DNA of 64,000 nt from Chrysemys picta bellii (GCF_011386835.1 NC_088809.1:5031001-5095000), one strand, 5' to 3'; counted from the first letter of the stretch, positions 12,072-23,708 are shown. Notes: a model not told the origin generated them from the sequence alone. Program-made: numbers and translations.

Positions 12072-12256
12072 ATATAGAGGGTTTGTCTGATACTTGGAAG
12101 AGCAGGGTTCAGTGGAGGAGGGCTGAAGAATCTGCTCTGAAAGGCCTGGCCTAGATGAGAAACTGTGCTGCAGCAGGAGGGAGCTGGTGTAAAGACAGCC
12201 GCACACACACAGCAGTTATTGTTCAGCCTCGGCAAGTGGGCTCTTCTAGCAGAGAG

Positions 12257-12370
12257 GTCAATACGACGTGTCTGCCCAACAAACCCAGGGTCATCCAAGT
12301 TCTGATTCTGACCAAGCCATGCATTTGGCTTGATGGGACCATCAGGAGGGATGCAGTGTATGATATAAAT
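12257..12370. repeat. 114-bp direct repeat, copy 2
   Basis: Second copy in the same orientation, offset 299 bp from copy 1, with 185 bp of unrelated sequence between them. Because 299 is not a multiple of three, the long minus-strand frame (145 codons, 11951-12388) reads the two copies in different phases; it is probably fortuitous. Confidence 0.95.
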
Positions 12371-12561
12371 CCCTGAAACCAAATCCATGAGAACTAAGTG
12401 TTCGTGATCTCAATGTACCTCTTAATCCTTTGCCATACACACTGGGGCCTGCAAAGCTTTAAATAAGGGGATATCTTCAATTAATATGATGTCAATCCTT
12501 TGGCTGTCAAGCAGTAACCTGTGAACCAACCCTGGATGTGTATTAGAAGCTTTATTTCTCA

Positions 12562-12795
12562 GGCCTGGTCTACAGTTAAAGTTTAGGTTGACATAGCTAC
12601 AGCACTCAGGGCAGGGGTGTAAAAAAACAAACAAACATGCTGTTGCTACGTTGACCCTACCCCTGGTGTAGACACAGCTAGGTTGACAGAAGAATGATTC
12701 TGTCAACCTAGCTACCACTGCTTAGGAAGATGGTGTTCCTATAGCAACAGAAAACCCCCTTTTGGGGTTTTGCCGGCCTAGCCATGGCACCATAG
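12562..12795. repeat. MITE-like repeat beginning ggcctggtctacag
   Basis: Starts ggcctggtctacag, has gttgacatagctac and contains a perfect 16-bp hairpin: agctaggttgacagaa (12676-12691) and its exact complement (12698-12713). Resembles hAT-type MITEs common in turtle genomes. The right boundary is uncertain. Confidence 0.55.
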
Positions 12796-13042
12796 TTATG
12801 CCACTGTTATCCCCATAGCATAGAGCTGGCCTCAGCCTCCATTCTGTAATTAGACTTGTTGCTACAACCCACTGAAGACAATTTGTACACACACATGGCT
12901 GCTGCTGAGTTACTCCAGAAGCTGAAAAACTCTGTTTGCTTTATCTGTTTCCATCTCCTGTTGTCAAGGCAAGTAATTACTGCATCAAAAGGCCAACTTG
13001 ACAACAGTGCTGCTCTCCCATGGATGGTGAGAGTGAGTGTGT

Positions 13043-13064
13043 GGGGGAGGGGTGGTGGGGGGGG
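13043..13064 (+). other. G-run cluster (possible G-quadruplex)
   Basis: Several runs of four or more G separated by one to four bases. Only folding potential can be claimed. Confidence 0.4.
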
Positions 13065-13252
13065 AAAGAGACTGGGTTTCCCCTATACAATCAGCTGGTA
13101 CGATTTGGTTACGCAATAAATTATGGTTACAAATGAAAGGCTGATACATCCCACCACACTTGGCAGAAGCCTTCTGGTCACACGTCCCTAAGACACCCAA
13201 TATGACACAAGGAGTCTGATCAGGAATGTTCAGCCTGTAAAATTTATGGAGT

Positions 13253-13459
13253 ATTAACCCAGCTCTGCCACTGACCTGTAGTGTGATCTTGGGAAAATCA
13301 CTTCACATCTCTATGCCTCTATCTCCCACTGTTTACTTGTCTCATCTATCTAGATTATAATCTCTTTGGGGCAGGGACCATCTCGTATGTTTCTGTACAG
13401 TTCCTAGCACAATGGGGCCCTGTCCTCATTTGGGGCCTCTGGGCATTACCACAGTATTA
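13253..13459 (+). repeat. MIR/CORE-like SINE, near full length
   Basis: Plus-oriented: cagctctgccactgacctgt, gatcttgggaaaatcacttc, then gattataatctctttggggc and ttcctagcacaatggggccc. The last two are the distal block seen reversed in the minus-oriented copies. Confidence 0.75.
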
Positions 13460-13777
13460 ATTAAAGGGGACCTTGTTTAAGTCTGAGAGCTAAAAAGGTT
13501 CAGTCTCATTTCACTCACTTCAGTTTTAAAGCAGCTGTAAGAGGGAACAAAAATCTCAAGTTTACTATCCAAAAATCTTTCTTTTTGAAGTTCCCAAAAG
13601 CCAAAAATAACCTGTTATAAATGTACTAACACTATCACACCACCCAGCAAGCCTTCAAGGAGGGAGTGGGGGGAGAGACACTGAGCTAAACAGCACCCCC
13701 CACACAGACACTCCAGATCCCATGTTCTCACCGCATTAATATATCTGCCTGCAGAATACAAAGGGCAGAGACTTGGG

Positions 13778-14252
13778 ATCTGTCTTCACTGCAGAATTAA
13801 CTCAGGCTCTTACGCAGACACTATCCCAACCCTGGTACCCTCTACACATGGCACAAACCCTCCCACCTGATGTGTGGTGTTTTAAACCTAGGCTGGCTGG
13901 TTCTGCCAGGCGTAGGGGATAGAGGGGGGCTGCTTTCACTCAAGCTGGAACCCACCTCCTTTGCAGTTAGGACGCAGGCTAACCCCCTCTAGTGCTGATA
14001 GTCCTCCACTGCCTTCCCACAATTCCCCCCATGCACCCAGAAGGACAGACAAGTTTTCCTACAATCCCCAGGAACGAATCATAGAGCAGCTCAGCACGAA
14101 GACCCCTGGGATATCCCTCCTGCCATCTTAGCAACACACACACACAGGGAGTAGAGCGCCAGTGAGGCTATGATAACTCAGGTAGGGCTTTGAGTTAGGC
14201 AAACCCAGGTGCCAGTCACCCAACTTAACTCTCCAGTGAGGGCGTAGCCTTG
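13778..14252. mobile_element. Possible DNA transposon relic with inverted ends
   Basis: Left end cttcactgcagaattaactc resembles the reverse complement of the right end aacttaactctccagtgagg. About 475 bp, no coding capacity. Interior has accccctctagtgctgatag. Boundaries and family uncertain. Confidence 0.45.
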
Positions 14253-14280
14253 GTTGTCTTTGTTTCTACAGAGTCAAAAA

Positions 14281-14322
14281 CAGGGCTTTGGAGCTGTGCT
14301 CTGGCTCCGCTCCAAAGCCCTG
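14281..14322. repeat. Perfect 14-bp hairpin
   Basis: cagggctttggagc at 14281-14294 is exactly complementary to gctccaaagccctg at 14309-14322, with a 14-nt loop. Probably a remnant of a fold-back element. Confidence 0.7.
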
Positions 14323-14881
14323 GTCAAAAAGAGCTGACTCACCTCAGAAAGAATCCACATTTCAGGTGAGTTCAGAGTTTGTTTTCACTGTATCCCTCCT
14401 GGTAGCATTTTCCTCCTTCTAGTAGTTCCTCTAAAGGCTTTCTATGCCTTACGTGCTGGTTTCAGACCCTGTCCCAAAGTAGTTATTAAGGCAGACCTTC
14501 CTTCTCAGCCCCTCAGGTATCTGAAAAGTATTTCTTCCTCTCTCTAGCAGCATTTTCCAGAGAGAAGGATTTAAAAAAACAAAACCCCCCCCCCTCAGTT
14601 TCTCTATCATAAAAGCCTTTTCTTTTAGCATTCCCAAAAGCCATCAGTGAAATCAAATCAGAAGGTGTATCTGTGCTTTCAAAATGCCTCTAAACCTCTT
14701 CCGGGTGGTTTAAAGCAATAGTATCTCCACTGCAAACTTTGCTTCATCCCTGAAATGAAGGTATGAGGTCTTAGTTTCTGCAAATCTCACTGTTGTTACT
14801 CTCTGTCTATTAAGTTGTGGGGTCAGAGGGAAGGGAGTCAATTCACCCCTCTTCAGAGATTCCCCACCACCACCACCATTC

Positions 14882-14960
14882 ATTCTTATTTTATGTATAC
14901 AATAGTAGCGCCCAGAGGCCCCAACTGAGATTGTGCTAGGCCCAGTCACGTAGCAAACAC
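14882..14960 (-). repeat. MIR/CORE-like SINE, first segment
   Basis: atagtagcgcccagaggccc and ttgtgctaggc match the distal block of minus-oriented copies. Interrupted at 14961 by a hAT-type insertion and resumed at 15326. Its last eight bases, gcaaacac, form the left target duplication. Confidence 0.7.
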
Positions 14961-15325
14961 CAGGGCCGGCTCCAGGCACCAGCATTCCAAGCAGGTGCTT
15001 CGGGCGGCAATCTGCAAGGGGCGGCAGTCCGTGTGTTTTTGCCGCTCCAAGCAGTGCGCCGACTGGCCGCCGTGGACGGCGGGGGCAGTCCATGTGCCGT
15101 TAGGGTGGCACGCGCATTTCCGCCGCAGCGGCAACTTCTATGTTCAGCTGCCCGCGGGGGCAATTCGGCAGCTTCTGTCTTCCGGCTGAAGACAGAAGCT
15201 GCTGCCGAATTGCCGCTGCCGTGGAAACGCGCGTGCCGCCCTAATGGCACATAGACTGCCCCCGCCGTCCGCGGCGGCAATTCGGCGCGCTGCTTGGGGT
15301 GGCAAAAACAGTGGAGCCGGCCCTG
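14961..15325. mobile_element. GC-rich non-autonomous hAT-type element
   Basis: 365 bp with perfect 13-bp inverted termini cagggccggctcc and ggagccggccctg. It is flanked by an 8-bp target duplication, gcaaacac / gcaaacgc, with one mismatch. The interior is very GC- and CpG-rich and largely self-complementary, with a near-perfect snapback around cagcttctgtcttcc and ggctgaagacagaagctg. No transposase. The open frames of up to 204 codons crossing it come from GC-rich composition and are not genes. Confidence 0.9.
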
Positions 15326-15398
15326 GCAAACGCATATAGGAAGAGCCAGTCCCTGCCCCAAGGAGCTTGCAATCCAAATAGACAAAGCAGACAAAGGA
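15326..15398 (-). repeat. MIR/CORE-like SINE, second segment
   Basis: Continuation of the copy at 14882 after the insertion: gccagtccctgccccaagga and gcttgcaatccaaatagac. Joining the two pieces across the insertion restores the order seen in uninterrupted copies. Confidence 0.7.
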
Positions 15399-15407
15399 AG
15401 GATTATT

Positions 15408-15752
15408 GTCATAGGTGCAGACTCCGTGGGTGTTCTGGGTCTGGAGAACCCATGGGAAAAAAATGGTGGATGCTCTGCAGCACTCCTATTAATGCCTTTC
15501 CCGCCCCCCCCAGTGCCTCCTGCCCTCCGGTGGGCCCTGCCAATCAGCATCTTCCCCTCCCTCCGAGCGCCTACCGCCGGCTGCGGATCAGCTGTTTTGT
15601 GGCGTCAGGAGTCGCTGTGGGGGGGGAGAGAAGCGAGGGTGCAGCTCGCTTGGGGGAGGGGGAGGAGCAGGGGTGGGAAGAAGCAGGGCAGGGGTGGGGC
15701 ATTGGGGGACGGGGTGGAATGGGGGTGGGGCCTGGGTGGAGCTGGCTCCCCT
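15408..15752. mobile_element. GC-rich turtle-type DNA repeat
   Basis: Begins gtcataggtgcagactccg and continues gggtgttctgggtctggag; the second half is a G-rich gggg(t/c)ggg series. The layout resembles a GC-rich non-autonomous repeat I associate with turtle genomes. Frames of up to 229 codons here are strand-biased noise. Confidence 0.5.
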
Positions 15753-15810
15753 CTTCCACTCCCTCCCCCCCGCTGCAGATTAGAAAGTGGGTGCCTAGGA
15801 GGCTACAATT

Positions 15811-15859
15811 ATGTCACAGAGGTCACGGAATCCATGACTTCCATTGACCTCTGTGACAT
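15811..15859. repeat. Perfect 15-bp hairpin
   Basis: atgtcacagaggtca (15811-15825) pairs exactly with tgacctctgtgacat (15845-15859). Likely the core of a small fold-back element. Confidence 0.75.
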
Positions 15860-15989
15860 TTTCTGCCCTGGGGCTGGAGCTCCCAGTCAGCCCCACCCTC
15901 GCAGCTGCCGAGCCCCCCCCTCAGCTGCAGCCGTGGCTTGGGAGACCCTGCAGGTACCAGCAGGGCTAAAGGCTGGGGAATGATGGGGG

Positions 15990-16330
15990 GTTGGGAGGAG
16001 CCCGCTGATGGCTTCAGGCAAGACTGGAACTATACCTGGGAAGGAAACAGGGTGCAGAATCACCCCAACTAGAGGAACTGGGATAGAGTGGGATGAGAGA
16101 TGCCAGAGGTATACTGGGCATCTGAGGCATGGTGAGATGCTGGAGCCATTCCAGGCAGCTGGTGCGCAGCGAGAGATGCTGGGCTCTACTTTGTGTGTTG
16201 ATTGACTATTGGGACTTGAAAGAGAGAATGTGCAGTTTGGATTGTGCTGGGGGAATCTGATTTATGGTTGTGGGACATTTTGTAATAAATTAACCCTGCA
16301 AAAGGCTATTTACTCTTGGAATTTCTGGGG
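15990..16330 (+). mobile_element. Possible decayed LTR fragment
   Basis: A gene-free segment with ttttgtaataaattaaccct (polyadenylation hexamer) near its end, resembling the R/U5 layout of some sauropsid LTRs. No clear TG...CA ends or target duplication seen, so this is tentative. Confidence 0.25.
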
Positions 16331-16570
16331 ACTCTACCAAGAAAGGGGGAAATAAGGCAGGTGCACTGGTCAGCTGCAGGAGGGTGCCCCAGGAAGGAGC
16401 TGGCCTATCACAGGCACCCAAAATAACTTGTGGAAAATCTTGGCCAGAGTGTTTTGCACAGAACTGATCTTGGGGTTGGCAAGGGGGAGCTAGCTGGCTG
16501 TCGCTGTCTTGTGCCTCTGACAGCCTGAGAGGAAGACCAGATTCCAGCGTAGCTAGCACACAGCTAGTCG

Positions 16571-16585
16571 CCCCCCCCCCCCCCC
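16571..16585 (+). repeat. Poly-C run
   Basis: Fifteen consecutive C followed by gcccc. Prone to sequencing and replication slippage. Confidence 0.9.
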
Positions 16586-16639
16586 GCCCCACCTTCTGCT
16601 GCTTTAGCATTTGATGTTGGAAAGGAATGATAGCCTAAA

Positions 16640-16815
16640 CAGGAGACTGGGCATCAGGAGACCTGGGTTCTGTTCCCAGCTCATCTCTAAACATAATATC
16701 TGACCACAGGAATGTAAGTGAAAGTCTCTGCCTTAGTTTCCCCCAATGATACTGATTTCCCAGGAGATTGGTGTTTAACTCATTTATGTTTGCAGAGCAC
16801 ACTGAGATCTTCTAG
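16640..16815 (+). repeat. MIR/CORE-like SINE
   Basis: Plus-oriented head gggcatcaggagacctgggt with B-box-like ggttctgttcc, then gtctctgccttagtttcccc. Distal part is diverged. Confidence 0.6.
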
Positions 16816-16819
16816 TGAA

Positions 16820-18535
16820 AGCTGCCAAGGGAGTGCTAATTATTATGGCTGTGCAGGCAAAACATTTGATGGCAAAGAATGTGGGCTCTGCTAACTTCCA
16901 GGAACTGCGGCAGACTGTGTTGCTTGTTGCTTTGGCTTTTCCCGAAGACTTAGATACCGGCCAGTGGTGCAGATGTTCACAGTGGAAACGTAGCAATGAG
17001 CTTCTAGAACGTCCCAAAATCCGACCCCAGGGAGGCTAATCTCATGGTCCGTGGAGTTCTCAGGATGGCTCGTGGCTATGCTTGTCGTTAAGATGGCCAG
17101 TGAAGAGTAAGGCTGCTCAGATGCTGGGAGGGTGCTGGGTTACGACAGGGATGGGTGGCAGTACAGAACCCCAAGACAGAGAGGCACCTCTGTGTTCGAG
17201 ATAGGAGCAGCTGTTGTCTGCAAAGCAAATGCTGTACCTTGGCAATGGGTGAGTTGCCACTACAGCCCCTGGCTAGGCAAAGCCTAGACATGCTTTCATC
17301 CGTCCTTTCCATTCTCCTATAGTGCGAGCATGTGCTGCTCAGTATTTGCTCCCTCTCATGGGCAATGAAACTGGCAGTCTGGCCTCTGGATCCAAGTCTC
17401 ATCGCAGCCTAGCGGTGTGCAGAAAAGCAGGAGAGGTTTCTAACGATGCAGCTGACGAGCTCGTCCCAGAGAGGAGGCAGGAGAACCCAAAATCCCACGT
17501 CATCCTTTTTGATTCCATGTAGGTGAGAGTGGAAAAGCCCTGGAGCCAAAGGCATACTGAGCTACAGTTGACGCTAAATGAAAAGTGAGCCCTTTCGCTT
17601 GGGATGCCTTTGATGTTACCTGTCGGAAGCTCCAAAGGCCTGGAGCTTAAGAGCAAGGGCTCCTTGAAACCCACACCAGCCTCCCCGTCTGCTCCTGGTT
17701 CCTCAGAGTGGGAGAGCCAGGAGGGAGACGTGCTGCACGCTGCAGGGAATAGTGTACTGTATTTGCAGTACAGTGAGGTTATCTCCCTCTCTCACATTAG
17801 ATATATTATTAAACTACAATTATACTGGGAGTGCAGCAGGCTGAAGCACTCTATTAATAGTGAAGTGCAGACAAGCTGACTGAGACAGATCGGGCTTTGG
17901 CGAGAGGCTGCAGCCCTTGCCAAGTTGGCCTACAGTCTAGGAACAGGAGGTGGGGGGGGGTGGAGACTGAGGTTGGGGGGAAGAAGCTTCTACGTCCATT
18001 TCCCCTGCCCCCTTGGAGGAGGGAATAATTGGGTTGGTTTCTTGATAGCCTTGCTGTAACACCTGTATGGTGATGAGGATGTTCAACAGAAATCCCTTCC
18101 TCTGGTGCCTTTGGAATGAGGGAACCTTTTATCAGTAACCAAGGGGCTGGTAACAGAGAGGAACAGGGCTCAGCAGCCAGGCAGCTCTTCTCTCGGAGCC
18201 ACAAATGACAATTAAAAAAAAAAATGGCAGTCCCAGGCAATAAATATAGCAGTGCCTGTGGCCTTTAATCCTAGCTTGGGAACAAGCTCATCAACCACAG
18301 GCCACTAGTGAGGACTGGCTCTTGCCTGGAGGCTGGGATGTCTTCTTTTGCACTGACGTGTGTTTAAAATAGAGAGGGATCCAAGTTGCTATGCTGAGAC
18401 CCAGATTGGACCTTTCCTGGAGCTGGGTGATAGTCACATCTGACTCTTTGATCCCGTCTCTGGTTTTGAGACTTCAGGAGTTTGATTCTTCCCTCTCCAA
18501 CACCGTTTCTCAGTTATTAATCATCATAATCCTAT
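16820..18535. other. Unannotated non-coding stretch
   Basis: No recognisable gene or repeat apart from G-rich tracts near 17951-17980 and an A-run near 18211-18222. Frames up to 128 codons show no family resemblance. Confidence 0.3.
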
Positions 18536-18539
18536 GTCA

Positions 18540-18785
18540 TCCTCTAGCTCCTTCCATCCATGATCTCAAAGTGTTTTATAAACATTCAGGAACTAAGCCT
18601 GACAACCTACCCCACCCCCAAAGTAGGCATTATTGGTTTTGTCCCCATTTTACAGATGGGTAAGCTGAGGCACAGGGCGGTTGTAATTTACCCAATGTGT
18701 CACCAACTGGTAGCAGAGCTAGAAACAGATTCCAAGAGGCTTGGCTCTCAACTCTCTGTTCACACCACTAGGCAACAGCTCCTGC
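18540..18785 (-). repeat. MIR/CORE-like SINE
   Basis: gatctcaaagtgttttataa, ccccattttacagatgggta, agctgaggcacagggcgg and caccactaggcaac follow the order of a minus-oriented copy with the tRNA-like head at its right end. Confidence 0.75.
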
Positions 18786-18789
18786 CCAG

Positions 18790-20335
18790 TTTCTATAGTC
18801 CTGTGTTCTATAGTGTTTATTAACAAAGCAGGTGGGGTTTCTTCTTTTCTCCTTCAGTGGTCACTGTGGGGCTGGATATCTGGGTGTGGGTGTATCTATG
18901 TGGGTTGGGCTTCAGCTGGACCATTTCACAAATAGAATTGGCTTGTAAAGGTTCAGAGGGCAGGGGAGTAGCTGCAGAGGTCCAGGTATCTTAAGGCAGA
19001 GAAAGAAATCTGCTTTGTGAAAGGCCCATTTGGAGGGCAGCAATTGGGGTAAGAGAGTCTATTTGCCATTGATCTTACTGTTCCTTCTCTTTAATCACTT
19101 TTTTTTTTTAACTATCTTGGAAAACAAAGAATGTAATAGCATTAACTTAGGAGGAGATTTCTGAGCCATGCAGCAAGCTGACATCTGTCCCCTTTGTCAG
19201 AGTTCATTAACTCTCACTGGACTTTTAATCAGGTCATACAGAGAGCACGGAGGGTTTGGGGTGGGCCAGACGCTGGTTTTGTGGCTATGGAAACTTGGCG
19301 GTCTCAGTTCGCCTCCACTTGTGTTTCTCATCGCCTCCGCGGAGAAGGAAGAATATGTGTAGGCAGAGATGGGAGATTTTCTTACAAAAAGGTTTTACAA
19401 TGGAATTTTAAGACTGAAAAAATGCCAAAGCTATTTTTACCCAAGTTTCAGCTCAGGGTATAAATAGCAGGCAGGGCTGTTCTTCCCACAGCTGACTGGC
19501 ATAGCTAGATAAACATCCTGTAGAAAGAGGCTTGTGCATAGAGGATATGTAACTTACAAGGCAGCTTGCCATGCAGCTCATGGGGGATAATTCCCATGTC
19601 CACTAGGTCAGCGGGCAACTTTACTGATCAGGGTACCTCGGCCCCCTTGGCAAATGCTGGTGACAGAAGAGGGACTCAGGAGTGGGGATGGCTTTTAACA
19701 AAGGAGATTTAAAAAAACAAAAGCGTGGCTGTAAATATCTCATTGAGGCGCCTAAGAAAATCCTTCCTCGCAGACCGTAAAACTAGACCCCAGTGAAGGA
19801 GTCTCCTTTCAAAAGGCTGAGGGCTGACACAGGACTGACCCGGTCACCAGGCAGTTTCCTGCACCTGTTCTGGTCACATGGAAATAGTTCTCCTGTCGTC
19901 ATACAGTTTCCGTGCTCACCCAGCCTGGCACAGATCAAGCCACTCATGTATTTCCCAGAGCAAAGCTCCAAACTCAATTGCATCCTGTCTCCACACGGGA
20001 CTTCTGTGACATTCCCATATGGCTCTACACTTCTTGGCTGGCCTGTGTAGCCAAACTCAGCAGTTCTGGCCCATCCCTATTTTTACATACTAGATTTAAA
20101 ACCATCCCTCATGGCCACACCCTAGAGATGATTTAGCTGGACGGGACAGATGCCCTCAGGGGAAGCTGGGCCTGTCCTGTGAGTACACGCGGCATGTGGC
20201 TGCAGCCGAGGCTGGAAGGAATTTGAAACCCAAAACCCGACCAAACATCCCTCAGCTTTGTTACCATCCCAGGATTGTGGCCAGAGTGTTGGAAAAGCTT
20301 GCACAGGGATTTTACAGAAGGCAAGATCAAGCTTC
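18790..20335. other. Unannotated non-coding stretch
   Basis: Unique-looking DNA with no supported gene. Frames of 64-89 codons lack recognisable domains. Confidence 0.3.
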
Positions 20336-20580
20336 AGAGGTTTATTTGTATTACAGTAGCACCAGGAGTACCCAGCTGGCATCACTCAGGGCCCCATTGT
20401 GCTCTGAACTGTATATCCCGTAAGACACAGTCCTTGCCCAAAGAGCTTATGATCTAAGTAGACAAGACAGGCGAAGGGTCAGAGATGAAGTGACCTCCCC
20501 AGATCCACGCCCCCCCCCCCGGTTATTGGAATAGAATCCAGATCTCCTGATTGCCAGTTCAGTGGCTCTAGCCATGAGAC
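20336..20580 (-). repeat. MIR/CORE-like SINE, near full length
   Basis: ttacagtagcaccaggagta, gggccccattgtgctctgaa, cccaaagagcttatgatcta and agaatccagatctcctgatt occur in the expected order. A poly-C tract of ten or more interrupts the middle near 20510. Confidence 0.75.
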
Positions 20581-20584
20581 TGTG

Positions 20585-21815
20585 TTGCACCATGCGCACG
20601 CTTCCAGAAAGGGAGAGGATAAATACAGCCACAGAAGTGTTTTGCTGAGACTCCTGTGGGTTCGATCACAAAACCAAATCCCAAAAGGTTGGGGGAGGGG
20701 AAAAATGGTATGACCCCCTCCCCAAGTGAATTGAAACCATGGAGAATCCTAGCGAGCCAGGCGGGATGCAGCAGGAACTTAGTAGAATTGTGGGCTTTCC
20801 CTGGGGAAGGAGACAGCTAATCAGCCTTGGGAAGGAGGGATGGAGCTTTGGGGATGGGGAGGGAGGGAAACAGATGGAAATGATTCCTGACCCTTTCTGC
20901 TGAGCAGATGTTGTTTGTCTGGAGGAGGCGAGGTGATGGAAGAGACCTGGAGGATATTTATGGCCTGTGTCCCCTCTGAACAGCTCTCTGGGTTATTGGT
21001 GCATAAAATAACACTTGAGAGGTTAATGGCAAAAGTAGGAGAAGGCAATGAAAAGGGGAATGGCTTTTAATCTTTTTAATCTTTGTACTTGGCAGGGTAA
21101 AACAAGTAGAACCCATCTTTCCTCTCCTGAGTCCCAGCCCTAAAATATCAGCTGCCCGGGAGCAGCAGTCCCCAGTCGGAGGCCAACCAACTGCTCCCAA
21201 CTCCCGCAGCAAAAACTAGTCTGCGCGTGTGCTAAACGCACACCAGTGAAACTCTGTGTTTAACTGTCTAGCCATCAGAGCAGGCAGATGAATGCAACAC
21301 TTAAGGCAGCTGCCTTGCTCGCATTAGGCACATTAATTAAACATTCAATATTTACAAAAAGAGACATTAGTGAAGAGGCGTCTCCCCATGTCTCTTACAT
21401 TCGGTGAATTGGAGCTGTCTGAGATGGGGACTGTTTACATACACTGCATTGGCTCATAGCTCTCTTTTAAACATCATGTCAACATTGCGTTCCCCCCCGC
21501 ACATGCTTCCAAAGCGGAGAACTGTGTGTGGTAGTTTCTCAGTGAAAGGTAGTGTTTGGACCCTGGCAGTCTGCCAGCATCCTCCCCCACGTTTCAGCCA
21601 TCTCTTTCATTTGGTGGGGGGGTGGGTGGCACCTAAGGATTTTGTGACCATGGGAGAATGCTTTGAAAATGCAACATGAAAGGGACACAACTTAATTTAA
21701 CCATGGGTGTGAAACTGCATGACAGATGCAAATATTTTACTGATGTTTATAACCATATCTTCTCATCCCCTCCACCCCAACTTTCGGTTAATGTTGCTTT
21801 TTGACTCTATATGGG
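20585..21815. other. Unannotated non-coding stretch
   Basis: No gene or repeat recognised. AT-rich patches alternate with ordinary sequence. Confidence 0.3.
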
Positions 21816-21819
21816 GGAA

Positions 21820-21955
21820 AAGCATGGTCCAATGCTTGGAGAACAGGAGGTGGGAGTTTGGACTCATTGTGAACTCTCCCACTGGGAGTCATTCTGTCAC
21901 TGAGGAAGTTGCTTAATCTTTTTCTGCCTCAGTTTCCCTAGCTGTTTAGAGGAAA
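21820..21955 (+). repeat. MIR/CORE-like SINE, head part
   Basis: gcttggagaacaggaggtgg, tcattctgtcactgaggaag and ctgcctcagtttccctagct mark a plus-oriented copy. Confidence 0.6.
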
Positions 21956-22424
21956 GTGGACACTTTCTATGAAAACTTTCATGTATTCTAAAATCCAATT
22001 TTCCACTGGAAAACTTTCCATCAACACTTTTTTCCAATCTGCCCTGTTATTTATGATTAAACATCACTGAAATAAGCTATTGTGTTCTGACTGCAGCAGC
22101 CTATTGCAGGGCAAATGGTTTTTCATGGATGCTTTATTCTGCCTGTAAAGGAATCGCTGATTGTGGGAAGTAAAATGCTTGGCAAAATAAAATGAAAACT
22201 TTAGTGGCCTAACTTTTTTTTCTAGTGGAAAATGTGTACAGCCTTTTGTAAAGAATTTGTTAGAAATCTTGGCCACGTTACAGAAATAACAAAAAGTATA
22301 AGAGTGCTCTTTTATATAACTCGGTGTTTGCTTGTTAAACTCAAATGGGTGTTTTCTTATCCATGTGAAAGAAGATTTTCCCATAATTGTACTGGTTTTA
22401 TGAGGCTTTAAGTAGAAGTCAAAA

Positions 22425-22690
22425 TGTATCCACCAGTGAGGGCATGGTCTAGACACTAAAGTATACAACTCGTTATTGGAAGATCCAAGTTCTGTTCTAG
22501 CCTCTGCTAGAGATTTACTGTGGGACCTGGGCAAGTTACTTCACCTCTCAGTTTTCCCTCTCTCTTAAAATGGGGATAGTGATGGTGCCTCACCACAAAG
22601 GGTCTTTGTGAAGGTTAATTCCTTGATGTGTGAAGCATGTAGGGAGCCTTTGGATAGAAGCACTTTGAAATCATTAGCTGGAAGATACCA
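22425..22690 (+). repeat. MIR/CORE-like SINE, near full length
   Basis: Contains B-box-like agttctgttctagcctctgc, gggacctgggcaagttactt, aaaatggggatagtgatggt and gaagcactttgaaatcatta, in the order of a MIR-type element. Confidence 0.75.
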
Positions 22691-23389
22691 GCTGGTTTGT
22701 AATGCTCAGTATCTAATACTTGGGAAAGAGAGTCATTACCCAGAAAGAATAATACCAAGGCCCAACTAAAGGTGCTTTTATTCCTGATGTACAGAATTAA
22801 TATAATTAGAATTCATGCTTGGAAGGCAAGATAGTCACTTCATTAAGTAAATGTACATTTTAACTGAAGGCTAAGGTGCTTTTATGCATGACTATTCAAC
22901 TTATTAATATACACCAAATTATCACTGATGGGAAAGTCATAGTGCTATATAGCTGCTGGAAACACAGGTACAGATGAGGATTACTAAGGCCTCTAGGGCT
23001 GCTGAAGACTATAGAAATTATTGACTTTCCAGGGGAAGCATTGATAGTGCTCATCAGATGGGTACTGTTTTGTTTTGTTCACAATCTGAAGCCTTCATCG
23101 AAACAATGGTGCCAGATATTCTTTCCATGTACTAAACTAGTAATTCTCAAGGCAACTTTTCAATGTTGTTTTACCCTTGGAAGGAGCCTTTTCCAGAATG
23201 ATACTGCTGCTCAAATAGCGTCTTCACTTCACTCTTTAAGAGAATCTATGGAAAAGCTGCCGTCTTCCTAATAATGGTCTAACAGAGCTAAGCTTTGATA
23301 CCGAAGTCTATGTAACTCAACCCCGGCCCAGGAGTGCATGCTAGGAGATCCTGAGGCAGGATTTGGAACCTAGAAGGCATACATCTTTA

Positions 23390-23605
23390 TCAGGAAAGGT
23401 AATCAACTACTGGAACAATTTACCAAGGGATGCGGTGGATTCTCCATCACTTGACATCTTTACATTGAGATTGGATGTCTTACTAGGAGATGTGCTTTAG
23501 TTCATCCACAAGTTATTGAGTGAAAGTCTCTGGCCTGTGTTATTCAGGAAGTTAGACTAGACATTCCCAATAGTCCCTTCTATCCGTAAAATATATTCAT
23601 CTAGA
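23390..23605 (+). mobile_element. CR1-type LINE 3' end
   Basis: ggaacaatttaccaagggat, gattctccatcacttgacat, tctggcctgtgttattcagg and gtcccttctatccgtaaaat follow the order of a CR1 3' terminal region as found in sauropsids. The upstream reverse transcriptase is absent: a typical 5'-truncated copy. Confidence 0.75.
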
Positions 23606-23624
23606 TGATATGCTCCTTCAAGTA

Positions 23625-23708
23625 GGAACTATGGACCAGATTCTCATCTTGGGGACTCTTGGATTTACACTGATGACCCTGATGTCAGAATCTGATCTTG
23701 TGCCTCAT
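23625..23708. repeat. Fold-back short repeat (weak)
   Basis: ggaccagattctcatcttgg at the left and gtcagaatctgatcttgtgc at the right, around a diverged core. Related to the detectable units at 27714 and 63598. Confidence 0.4.

Noticed and set aside
11951..12388. 145-codon minus-strand frame
   Set aside because: It is stretched by two nearly identical 114-bp repeats read in different phases. No protein family resemblance.
14936..15983. Overlapping frames of 127-229 codons on both strands
   Set aside because: They lie in two GC-rich non-autonomous DNA elements. Low stop-codon density follows from GC content, the frames overlap on both strands, and no domain is visible.
22064..22534. 156-codon minus-strand frame
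   Set aside because: Overlaps a SINE at its start and AT-rich unique DNA; no recognisable domain, and stop-free length is within chance for this window size.
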